Of a DNA stretch of 20,564 bases, positions 7,563 through 13,874 are shown piece by piece. Position numbers and translations under genes: made by a program. Positions within the stretch are counted from its first letter, which is position 1. Each line of letters begins with the position of its first letter. This DNA comes from Anaerolineae bacterium (GTDB lineage Bacteria > Chloroflexota > Anaerolineae > 4572-78 > J111): positions 1-20,564 of the forward strand of contig JAGRBY010000057.1 in the NCBI GenBank assembly GCA_020433835.1, given 5' to 3'. A model generated the notes under the pieces. It did no database searches. It was not told the origin of the DNA and saw nothing but the letters and a program-made list of their open reading frames with translations.

Positions 7563-9194
7563 TTACGATAAATTTTGCGGTAAGATGATGGTAAACGTGG
7601 TCTGTTCATGGGGCAGGCTCTCGACGGTAATATCGCTGCCCTGCTGTTCTAAAAATGTTTTAACCCACCACAGCCCAAAACCCAACCCGGCCGGGCTGGT
7701 GGTGTAGAAAATATCAAAGATTTTGTCGATGGCTTCTGCCGCGATGCCGGGGCCGTTATCGGTAATTTGAATAGCCACTTTTTGATGGCCGGCCACAAAG
7801 GACGCTATCCGCAGCAGTCCGCCCTGAGGGGTAAGCGCTTTGATAGCATTGGTAATTAATTCGATCAACACATCGATCAGTAAGTCGCTGGTGTTGGCCG
7901 AGGACAAATTGGGGTCTAAGTGGGTAATCAGTTTGATATTGCTCGGCACCTCAATGAGATCAACAGCCCTTCTGATGAGGGCATTGACATCGTAAACCTC
8001 GGTCGGCTGGGTGCGAAAGCGGCGCAGCAGCACCATCGCCAGTTCAACCGTATACAGCGCGTTGCGCCGGATGCGATCCAGGTTGCCTTCGATATCGGCC
8101 CGCAGCTGCGGCGGCATAGTAACCGGCTCCAGTAACTCCTGCGTATGCTGGGCAGCGATGGGGATGAGGGTTGTGGTGTTGTTGATGCGGTGGGCCAGGT
8201 TCGCGGCGGCCTTGCCCAGCACGGCCCATCGCTCGGCGGCAATGCGCTTCTCCTGCGCTTCACGTAGAGCCTCGTTGGCCCGCTGTACGGTTTCGTACTG
8301 GCGCGCATTCCGAATAGCACTTGCTGCGGATGAGGCCACGAGCACCAGCAAATCGACATCAGCCTGTTCAAAGTCGCCCTCTTTTTTGTTGACCACCTCG
8401 ATCACCCCTATGGTCTCGCCCTCAGTGATAAGCGGCACGGCGATCAGGCTGCGGGTGGTAAAGCCGGTCATCTGATCAACCAACGGCGACCAGGCGAGAT
8501 GGTATTGAACATCATTGGCGATAACCGGCTGCCCGGTTTTAGCCACTAAACCGATGATGCCTTCGCCCAAAGGCATAATAAAATTCGTAAGCCCTTTTAC
8601 CTCGCGCCCTTGCGCATCGCACGCCAACTGAAACACGACTCCTTCTCGTTGCCTGTCGATTAAAGCCAGCGCGCCCCGTTCGGCATTGAGAATATCGGCG
8701 GTCCGCTGCACCAGCCGCCGGGGGATTTCGGCCACATCCAGCGTATCGGATACCAACCGGCTAATATCGTTAACCCGCTTCAAATCGCGGCTGTACTGCT
8801 GCGTATCGTGATAAAGCCGCGCCGTTTGAATGGCCATCGCCGCCGCATCGACCAGAGATGAGGCCAGAAAAGGACGCCTGAGCCAGCCTACTAAATAAGG
8901 ATAACTGACATCGACCGTGCTCATCTCGCCGGCTGTACCAATCAACATCACCGGCACCGTCAACGCCTGGGCCGTAAACACCGATAGAATCGCCTCCGGC
9001 GCTGTACGGGTTCGATCAACATCGATCACAACCAAATCGGGGTTGAGCGCCTGCACCGTTGGCCCGATATCGACATTCGCTTGCAGGGTTTCCACGGTAA
9101 GGTTGAAGCGCTGCGTAAGGGCTAAGCGGATCTCCTCGTCATCGCCGGGTGGTTCGATAAATAAGATGATAGGACGCTCAAGGCTTGGCTTCAT
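7563..9194 (-). CDS. Cytosolic GAF-domain sensor histidine kinase with degenerate N-terminal receiver
   Basis: 543 residues and no membrane segment, so it should sense an internal signal. Residues about 8-125 look like a receiver domain with Asp58 in VVIDVD, but the conserved Lys is replaced (LRRPF, Arg107) and the first acidic pair is incomplete. A coiled linker (130-155) leads to a GAF domain (about 157-300). The dimerisation/phosphoacceptor helix has LAHRINN with His335. The usual acidic residue after the His is Arg336 and the usual Pro of NNPL is Thr, so it departs from classical HisKA. The HATPase domain has the N box ITNAIKAL (447-454), DNGPGI (479-484), IFDIFYTT (492-499) and GLGFGLWW (503-510). 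Its ATG overlaps the rtcA stop (ATGA, 9191-9194), indicating coupled translation with an RNA-repair enzyme. Confidence 0.93.
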   Translation of the reverse strand: MKPSLERPIILFIEPPGDDEEIRLALTQRFNLTVETLQANVDIGPTVQALNPDLVVIDVDRTRTAPEAILSVFTAQALTVPVMLIGTAGEMSTVDVSYPYLVGWLRRPFLASSLVDAAAMAIQTARLYHDTQQYSRDLKRVNDISRLVSDTLDVAEIPRRLVQRTADILNAERGALALIDRQREGVVFQLACDAQGREVKGLTNFIMPLGEGIIGLVAKTGQPVIANDVQYHLAWSPLVDQMTGFTTRSLIAVPLITEGETIGVIEVVNKKEGDFEQADVDLLVLVASSAASAIRNARQYETVQRANEALREAQEKRIAAERWAVLGKAAANLAHRINNTTTLIPIAAQHTQELLEPVTMPPQLRADIEGNLDRIRRNALYTVELAMVLLRRFRTQPTEVYDVNALIRRAVDLIEVPSNIKLITHLDPNLSSANTSDLLIDVLIELITNAIKALTPQGGLLRIASFVAGHQKVAIQITDNGPGIAAEAIDKIFDIFYTTSPAGLGFGLWWVKTFLEQQGSDITVESLPHEQTTFTIILPQNLS

Positions 9195-10243
9195 GCGCTC
9201 TCGAAAAATTCAAGGGTGTTGGTTCGATGGTCGGCTGTGATAACCGGCCCCAGAAATTGCTGGATAACCGCCATGTTGGTCAGGGTATGGCGTGTCAGCG
9301 ATTGCACAGAGACCTGGCCGCGATAGCCGCTCATAACCAGCGGCAAAAGCAGCTGATCGGCTAAATGGGCGTCGAGGGTTGCGCCGGTTTGGTGAAAAGC
9401 GAGGAGGGCGTCTACAGCCTCATCGGCTACGGCTTCAGAGGGTTTGCCCTTTTTACCGATGGCCCCGAAACCGGCCCGGCTCGACTCGTACTCGGCGGTG
9501 AGAAAAATGCCCGCGCCCGGCGAAACGGAGCGGACGCGCTGAGGGGTTATCGATACCGGCAGCCCAGCCTGCGCCAATCGATTGGTGGCTCGCTGGCCCA
9601 GGCGCTGGGCGATGTGCGCCGGTAAACTGGAGGCAACGGCGATACCCGAAACGTTTTTCAGATCGCCGCGTTCAAACAGATTGCCGTGCTGACGTGTCTT
9701 TAGGGCACCAGTCCCGGCTATTTCAACCTTAATACGGCCTTCTCCCGCCGGATACCAACCCCAGGCTTCAAGCTCGGACGTTATCTGAAGTCCGCATCGC
9801 GCTAACATAGGGAGATAGACCTGCTGCACATAATGAAACGAAGGACTCCAGGGTACGTGGGTTCCGCCTTTAAGCAGCACCCGGCTGTTGCCTTCGGTCA
9901 AGGCCAGAGGGAGCGCCACCGTTTGCAAAACCAGCGTGGCGGCTCCGGCGCTGCCGCCCTCGCGTGCCTCGGCCACGTCAAAGCGATACCCACCGGGCGT
10001 CGCTGCGTACTGCGGCTCAAAGATCAGCTCGGTCGAGCCGAGTTCATCACCGCGCAGCAGCGCCCCACAGAGTGCTGCCGCCGCTCGCACCGCCGTAAGG
10101 TGCTGAGCCGCTAAGCCGGGAGTTTTGCGTCCGGCACGAATGTTTTTGATATGAAGGGGTTGGGTCAGTAAGGCGGCCAAAGTTAAAGATGTTCGTAAAA
10201 TTTGGCCGCCGCCTTCGCCGTACGTACCATCTATGGTTATCAT
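9191..10243 (-). CDS. rtcA: RNA 3'-terminal phosphate cyclase
   Basis: 350 residues, normal for RtcA. The enzyme uses ATP to convert an RNA 3'-phosphate to a 2',3'-cyclic phosphate through a covalent enzyme-AMP intermediate. Visible marks are the N-terminal GEGGGQILR (9-17), GLAAQHLT (43-50), the GGTHVPWSPSF segment (126-136), and AHLADQLLLPL, where His293 aligns with the adenylated histidine (His309 in E. coli, from memory). The ATG at 10243 has only a weak TAGG upstream. It is the first gene of the four-gene minus-strand group. No rtcB ligase and no sigma54 activator RtcR is next to it, unlike the E. coli locus; instead a two-component module follows directly. The family assignment is secure. 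Confidence 0.95.
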   Translation of the reverse strand: MITIDGTYGEGGGQILRTSLTLAALLTQPLHIKNIRAGRKTPGLAAQHLTAVRAAAALCGALLRGDELGSTELIFEPQYAATPGGYRFDVAEAREGGSAGAATLVLQTVALPLALTEGNSRVLLKGGTHVPWSPSFHYVQQVYLPMLARCGLQITSELEAWGWYPAGEGRIKVEIAGTGALKTRQHGNLFERGDLKNVSGIAVASSLPAHIAQRLGQRATNRLAQAGLPVSITPQRVRSVSPGAGIFLTAEYESSRAGFGAIGKKGKPSEAVADEAVDALLAFHQTGATLDAHLADQLLLPLVMSGYRGQVSVQSLTRHTLTNMAVIQQFLGPVITADHRTNTLEFFESA

Positions 10244-10264
10244 CGTTAATTTTGCCTACTTATT

Positions 10265-10273
10265 ATTATACCA
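10265..10273 (-). promoter_or_regulatory. Extended -10 promoter of rtcA operon
   Basis: On the minus strand TGGTATAAT gives a perfect -10 hexamer with the TG extension. No good -35 box is seen, as is common for extended -10 promoters. Transcription would start near 10258, 15 bases before the rtcA ATG. Confidence 0.55.
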
Positions 10274-10291
10274 TAACTGTCACAAGGTAAG

Positions 10292-10338
10292 GATTTATAA
10301 ACATAATACTACCATTTTGTAGAGTAGCTTTATAAATC
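10292..10338. promoter_or_regulatory. 10-bp inverted repeat in rtcA upstream region
   Basis: GATTTATAAA (10292-10301) and TTTATAAATC (10329-10338) are perfect inverted repeats with 27 bases between them; the interior adds a CTAC/GTAG pairing. The dyad lies between the rtcA promoter and the promoter of the divergent small gene. It could be an operator or a structured transcript; sequence alone does not decide. Confidence 0.4.
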
Positions 10339-10375
10339 GCCCGGTTATTGACATGTAAATAGCTACAAAGAAGTA

Positions 10376-10403
10376 TTGATGTCTCCCTAAAGTATGATAG
10401 AAT
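10376..10403 (+). promoter_or_regulatory. Candidate promoter of the small unknown gene
   Basis: TTGATG (10376-10381) and TAGAAT (10398-10403) are 16 bases apart, predicting a start near 10410 and a leader of about 115 bases. A second option is TATATT at 10482-10487, which has no clear -35 but a conventional distance to the ribosome site. TTGACA at 10348-10353 also occurs but lacks a good -10 at the right spacing. Confidence 0.35.
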
Positions 10404-10445
10404 GTTAACAGCATGGAGTATACGAAAACTTGCCAGCTTTATGAA

Positions 10446-10479
10446 CCTGGTGTAAAAGTATATGCTACCAGGGGGGGGG
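10446..10479 (+). promoter_or_regulatory. Leader hairpin followed by a nine-G tract
   Basis: CCTGGT (10446-10451) and ACCAGG (10467-10472) can pair around 15 bases. They run directly into nine consecutive G residues (10471-10479). The feature sits 29 bases before the GGAAGGAG ribosome site of the small gene. Runs of G this long are slippage-prone. Confidence 0.4.
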
Positions 10480-10525
10480 ATTATATTAACATTTGTTTAT
10501 ATGCCGGGAAGGAGTGACGCAGTTT

Positions 10526-10765
10526 ATGGAGGTACTGTTACCAGGTCGTGTCATTATGGAGCGGGTGACGGCTCTTGTGGGATTGTTTGTTGATAAACAA
10601 CATGACGCTTTTACCTCACCACTAGTCGATTCAGTTCACGAGGAAATACGTCGCATCGAGCAGACCCTAGCCGATGTAGCCACACGGCCAAGTCGGGTTG
10701 TTCGTAAATCGGAGCTATCAGAACCACTGACAGAGCAACAAAAAATTATTGATTTAGCTGGCTGA
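10526..10765 (+). CDS. Small protein of unknown function (79 residues)
   Basis: I do not recognise this protein. The ATG at 10526 is preferred because GGAAGGAG (10507-10514) lies eleven bases upstream; earlier in-frame TTG (10493) and GTG (10514) would precede or overlap that site. The product is soluble and mostly helical in character: an N-terminal hydrophobic/basic part, VHEEIRRIEQTLADVATRP in the middle (amphipathic, possibly coiled), then a polar region rich in Ser, Glu and Gln ending in IIDLAG. No cysteines, no membrane helix, no helix-turn-helix that I can see. It is transcribed away from rtcA and ends 15 bases before a clear terminator, supporting a real single-gene unit. Confidence 0.6.
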   Translation: MEVLLPGRVIMERVTALVGLFVDKQHDAFTSPLVDSVHEEIRRIEQTLADVATRPSRVVRKSELSEPLTEQQKIIDLAG

Positions 10766-10780
10766 ACTCATCCTAAAAAT

Positions 10781-10812
10781 AAAAAGCCTCACCAAGGTTG
10801 GTGAGGCTTTTT
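10781..10812. terminator. Bidirectional intrinsic terminator
   Basis: AAAAAGCCTCACCAA (10781-10795) pairs with TTGGTGAGGCTTTTT (10798-10812); the inner A-T pairs probably open to form the loop. A T run follows on the + strand and a T-rich stretch on the minus strand. It serves the small + gene and the minus-strand response regulator, whose stop is at 10820. Confidence 0.9.
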
Positions 10813-10819
10813 TGATCGC

Positions 10820-11548
10820 TTATTGACTTGACGCAACGGTATACCCACGCCGGGGAATAGTGAGAATATAGCGTGGCTTGCTGGCGTCTTCCTCAACCTT
10901 TTTGCGCAGGTTTTTAATATGCATCCGCACCAAGTCAGGGCTGCCTGTCTCCGATGGATAATCCCACACTTCCTTGAGCAATCTATCGCTGGTGAAAACC
11001 TCATCCGGATGGGTCATTAAATGATACAATAACTCAAACTCAACCGGTGTTAAAACCGACTCTTTGTAAGGCGTTGTTACCGTATAACTGTGTCTGTCTA
11101 GCGTTAGATCGTTTACCGTAATGAGTGATTTTGTCGGAGCCGCGGGTTTGCGCTGGGCGCGCCGTAGAATGGCTTTTATTCTAAGCTGTAACTCTTCTAA
11201 ATTGAATGGTTTGGTTAGATAATCATCAGCTCCGGCCCGTAAACCGGCAACTCTATCTTCAGGACGTCCCAATGCGGTTAAAAAAAGGATGGGGATATCG
11301 GCCAAAGCCGGATCGATACGTAGTTCACGGCAAGTTTCAAGTCCATCGAAACCGGGCATGACTACATCTAAAACAATAATGTCGGGGTTGTGGCGCCGTG
11401 CTTCTTTCAAGGCACTGATGCCACTATAGACGACATACACTTGATAATTCCTTCGCAGCGATGCCTCGATAGATTTGGCGACTTCATGATCATCATCAAC
11501 AACCAAGACACGCGGAACTTCCACTTCCGGTGATGAAGGTACGGCCAT
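10820..11548 (-). CDS. OmpR/PhoB-family response regulator
   Basis: 242 residues. The receiver (about 12-130) has the acidic cluster Asp18-20, phosphoacceptor Asp61 in IVLDVVMPG, Thr91 and Lys113 in LTKPF. The C-terminal winged-helix DNA-binding domain (about 145-240) shows LTPVEFELLYHL (166-177), a recognition helix near VRMHIKNLRKKV and the terminal RRGYTV. It should dimerise on phosphorylation and bind DNA upstream of its targets. A short variable N-terminal extension precedes the receiver. No histidine kinase is adjacent, so it is an orphan here; the GAF kinase 1.6 kb away already has its own regulator. It has its own promoter (11592-11620), an AGGGGG ribosome site and an intrinsic terminator. 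Confidence 0.95.
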   Translation of the reverse strand: MAVPSSPEVEVPRVLVVDDDHEVAKSIEASLRRNYQVYVVYSGISALKEARRHNPDIIVLDVVMPGFDGLETCRELRIDPALADIPILFLTALGRPEDRVAGLRAGADDYLTKPFNLEELQLRIKAILRRAQRKPAAPTKSLITVNDLTLDRHSYTVTTPYKESVLTPVEFELLYHLMTHPDEVFTSDRLLKEVWDYPSETGSPDLVRMHIKNLRKKVEEDASKPRYILTIPRRGYTVASSQ

Positions 11549-11591
11549 TATTTACTTCCCCCTAAAATATTCACCTGCTCTATAGTTAGGC

Positions 11592-11620
11592 ATTATAGCA
11601 CGATGATGAACCTGAGCCAA
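11592..11620 (-). promoter_or_regulatory. Promoter of the OmpR-type regulator
   Basis: On the minus strand TTGGCT (11615-11620) and TATAAT (11592-11597) are 17 bases apart, with a TG extension before the -10. The predicted start is near 11585, giving a leader of about 37 bases. Confidence 0.7.
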
Positions 11621-11650
11621 TCACCCAAATGTATGGGTTAAAATCGGCTC
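11614..11650. promoter_or_regulatory. Dyad overlapping the regulator's -35 box
   Basis: Outer arms GAGCC (11614-11618) and GGCTC (11646-11650) enclose inner arms ACCCA (11623-11627) and TGGGT (11634-11638). The outer left arm overlaps the -35 box. The position suits an operator or autoregulatory site, but the arms are short. Confidence 0.35.
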
Positions 11651-12068
11651 GGCCGTACTTAATGGAAAGGACTCATCTCTTTAGCTATCCAAAATATTGT
11701 AGCTAAAATATCAATCAAATGTTCTATTTATGTCACTTGATTTAACTTGGCTTTAATTTACAAATGGTACTATTTTGTTGCAATGAGAAAGCCTTATGTA
11801 CGAAATTGCTTTTTGATTTCGTCTATATAGTGCCAAAAGTTACGTCGCGTATTTATTTTGTAGCACAAAAAGTTCGTTACAGAAAAATGCATTGACATAC
11901 AATAAAAACTGGATAGACTGGTATACAATGTGGTTACCGACAAAACCAGAGCTGAGCCGCTTATTTGCATCTCAAGGCAACAAAATTAAGCACAGACTAA
12001 AGATTATTACAATGAGGTGCGTATAATTTCAAGAATTGTTCCTTAGAAGCAAAGCAGAAATACCATAA
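11651..12068 (+). promoter_or_regulatory. Long AT-rich upstream region of the LON-domain gene
   Basis: Over 400 bases without a gene. Best promoter candidates toward the LON-domain gene are TTGACA (11892-11897) with TAGACT (11914-11919) at 16-base spacing, an overlapping extended -10 (TGGTATACAAT, 11929-11939), and a perfect TATAAT at 12022-12027 without a good -35. An extended -10 TGGTACTAT lies near 11766-11774. The rest (11651-11760 and 11780-11890) shows no reading frame, RNA gene or repeat that I can recognise. Confidence 0.45.
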
Positions 12069-12776
12069 ATGCTAAATCCTAACACAACTCTATCTCTATT
12101 CCCCTTAGATGTGGTTCTGTTTCCCGGAATGATGCTACCATTGCATATTTTTGAGAAACGATACCAGGTTATGATTAAGCAATGCATCGACAGCCCGGAC
12201 CAAATGTTTGGCGTGGTACTGGCAAAATCCAAAGAAGCGCAAAAACCCAACGTAGGTAATATTTTTCGTGATGATCTGTACGAAATCGGTACAACAGCCC
12301 GGATCACAGCCGTTGAGCATCTCAAAGAGGGCCGAATGAATGTGGTTACGGTGGGCCAAGAAAGATTTATCGTTCGAGACATAACAGCGAGTAAAGATGA
12401 TTTCATTATCAGTCACGTTGATCCTTACCCTGTTAAGGAAGATGCAGATCCAAAGATAGTCGAATTGTTGGCTCGCACACTTCGACCAAAAGTGGAAGCG
12501 TATATTAATAATTTGGCGAGCGCATCGGGCGAAGATTTATCTGATGCCATCTTGCCGTCGGAGCCGAAAGCATTGGCTTATTTGGCCGGAACAGCTATGC
12601 AGGGATCACTCCCTGACAAGCAGCAAATTCTCTCGGCTACATCACTTACAGCATTGATGAATACAGCGGTAGCAACTTTGGATAAAGAAAATAAAATTTT
12701 GGCTTATATGTTAAAGGCATATCAAAATCATCAAAAAGTACAAAGGCTTCCTTTTGTTGATTATTCGTTAAATTAA
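12069..12776 (+). CDS. Stand-alone LON N-terminal (substrate-binding) domain protein
   Basis: 235 residues. Residues about 8-200 match the LON N-terminal domain of peptidase S16: LFPLDVVLFPGMMLPLHIF (10-28), FEKRY (28-32), an IGTTARI strand (73-79), VGQERF (95-100) and a helical second half with the LAGT(A)...P...KQ pattern. The AAA+ and Ser-Lys protease domains of Lon are absent and the stop is clean, so it is not a degraded lon. Such proteins are common but poorly understood; a role in recognising damaged or specific proteins, or as an adaptor, is inference. An in-frame TAA directly precedes the ATG, fixing the start, yet no good ribosome site is seen. A sigma factor follows 109 bases later with its own promoter. 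Confidence 0.88.
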   Translation: MLNPNTTLSLFPLDVVLFPGMMLPLHIFEKRYQVMIKQCIDSPDQMFGVVLAKSKEAQKPNVGNIFRDDLYEIGTTARITAVEHLKEGRMNVVTVGQERFIVRDITASKDDFIISHVDPYPVKEDADPKIVELLARTLRPKVEAYINNLASASGEDLSDAILPSEPKALAYLAGTAMQGSLPDKQQILSATSLTALMNTAVATLDKENKILAYMLKAYQNHQKVQRLPFVDYSLN

Positions 12777-12834
12777 TGATTTTGTATCAAAGTAGCCTCT
12801 CTCTGCAAACTTTTGGCGCGCTTAGTACGTATAG

Positions 12835-12864
12835 TTGACAGTTTGTGGTGTTAGAAAATAGGTT
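12835..12864 (+). promoter_or_regulatory. Candidate promoter of the sigma factor gene
   Basis: TTGACA (12835-12840) is a perfect -35 box. The best -10 is TAGGTT (12859-12864) at 18-base spacing, which is weak. A GAGGTG ribosome site follows eight bases before the ATG at 12886. Confidence 0.4.
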
Positions 12865-12885
12865 AAATTAGTGAGGTGAAGAATT

Positions 12886-13812
12886 ATGGCATCCACATGG
12901 GCTCCAGATGAAGCATTATTTAGATTAAGTATAGCTAACCTTGCCGCTACCGCGCCTGTTTCTCCAGAAGAAGAAAAGCGTTTAATTAGCGAAATGTTAG
13001 CCGGAAAGCGTGCTTACAAACGGTTATCGTCTAAAAAAGAAAGTCTCGATCCGGACGAGTGTGAAAAACTGCGCCAAGCTGTTGAACGCGGTGTTACTTC
13101 TCGCAAAACCTTGATTCAAGCAAACGGACGTCTTGTGATTAGTATTGCGAGTAAATACTCTGGTCACGGTTTGAGTCTGGCTGAACTTTCGCAAGAAGGT
13201 GTGTTGGGCTTGATTAGAGCTATTGATAAGTTCGACGCCAGTAAAGGAGTACGTTTGAGCACGTACGCCAGCTACTGGATTAGACAAAGCGTAAGCCGGG
13301 CTGTGGCCGTTCAAACCCGAGTTATTCGCTTGCCTGTTCATAAAGTAGATCACTTGGGCAAAATTAAAAAGGTTATGGGCCAACTTACGCAAAAGTTAGG
13401 CCGTGCGCCTGAACTGGAAGAGATTGCCGCAGTAACCGGCGATGCTCCAGAACAAATCTATGAACTGCTCCAAGACGGACAAGAAACGTTGAGCCTTGAA
13501 GAACCCGTAGGTGAAGATGGCGCAACGCTGGCCGACTTTGTAGAAAATGATTTAACCCAAGCTCTTGAAGATCAGGTTGATTCGACATTGCTCGAAACGG
13601 AAATTCGCCGTGCTCTGGCTGGATTGAGCGCTCGTGAAAGCCGCATTGTCGAGCTACGCTACGGTCTTCGTGATGGGCAACCTTTGACATTGCAGGATGT
13701 AGCAGAACGTTTTGGGTTAACCCGTGAGCGTATTCGCCAGATTGAAAAAGAAGCACTGGCCAAATTGCGCCAGCCCAATCATGCTAATCGACTGATTGGC
13801 TTTGTTAACTAA
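12886..13812 (+). CDS. RNA polymerase sigma factor, sigma70 family (RpoD/SigA-like, group 2 size)
   Basis: 308 residues. It directs RNA polymerase to promoters. A short region 1.2-like segment (about 10-45) is followed by region 2 (about 72-142) with LSQEGVLGLIRAIDKFD (101-117) and the melting/-10 recognition helix STYASYWIRQSV (125-136). Region 3 (about 152-228) begins LPVHKVDHLGKI. Region 4 (about 235-300) contains ELRYGL (256-261) and the -35 recognition helix-turn-helix LQDVAERFGLTRERIRQIE (269-287). Region 1.1 and the long non-conserved insert of primary sigma factors are missing, which suits a group 2 alternative factor; in some Chloroflexota short forms may also be primary, so this is undecided. 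The gene has a clear GAGGTG ribosome site and ends at an intrinsic terminator. Confidence 0.95.
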   Translation: MASTWAPDEALFRLSIANLAATAPVSPEEEKRLISEMLAGKRAYKRLSSKKESLDPDECEKLRQAVERGVTSRKTLIQANGRLVISIASKYSGHGLSLAELSQEGVLGLIRAIDKFDASKGVRLSTYASYWIRQSVSRAVAVQTRVIRLPVHKVDHLGKIKKVMGQLTQKLGRAPELEEIAAVTGDAPEQIYELLQDGQETLSLEEPVGEDGATLADFVENDLTQALEDQVDSTLLETEIRRALAGLSARESRIVELRYGLRDGQPLTLQDVAERFGLTRERIRQIEKEALAKLRQPNHANRLIGFVN

Positions 13813-13828
13813 ATATTATGTTTCAAAC

Positions 13829-13858
13829 AAAAGCCTCCGGAAATTTCCGGAGGCTTTT
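13829..13858. terminator. Bidirectional intrinsic terminator
   Basis: AAAAGCCTCCGGAAA (13829-13843) and TTTCCGGAGGCTTTT (13844-13858) form a perfect 30-base palindrome with T runs on both strands. It lies between the sigma factor stop and the minus-strand cyclase/TPR gene stop, serving both. Confidence 0.9.
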
Positions 13859-13874
13859 TTATTATAGGCTCATT

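Noticed and set aside
10348..10353. TTGACA as -35 of a + strand promoter
   Set aside because: The hexamers at 16-18 base spacing do not resemble a -10 box; the TTGATG/TAGAAT pair downstream fits better.
10493..10525. TTG or GTG upstream start for the small gene
   Set aside because: TTG at 10493 has no ribosome site and GTG at 10514 overlaps the GGAAGGAG that best serves the ATG at 10526.
11651..12068. Hidden small gene or structured RNA in the AT-rich region
   Set aside because: No frame with a ribosome site and no strong long stem was found; only promoter-like boxes are supported.
12069..12776. Truncated or broken lon protease gene
   Set aside because: The LON domain is complete, ends with a clean stop, and the following sequence has no AAA+ or protease remnants.
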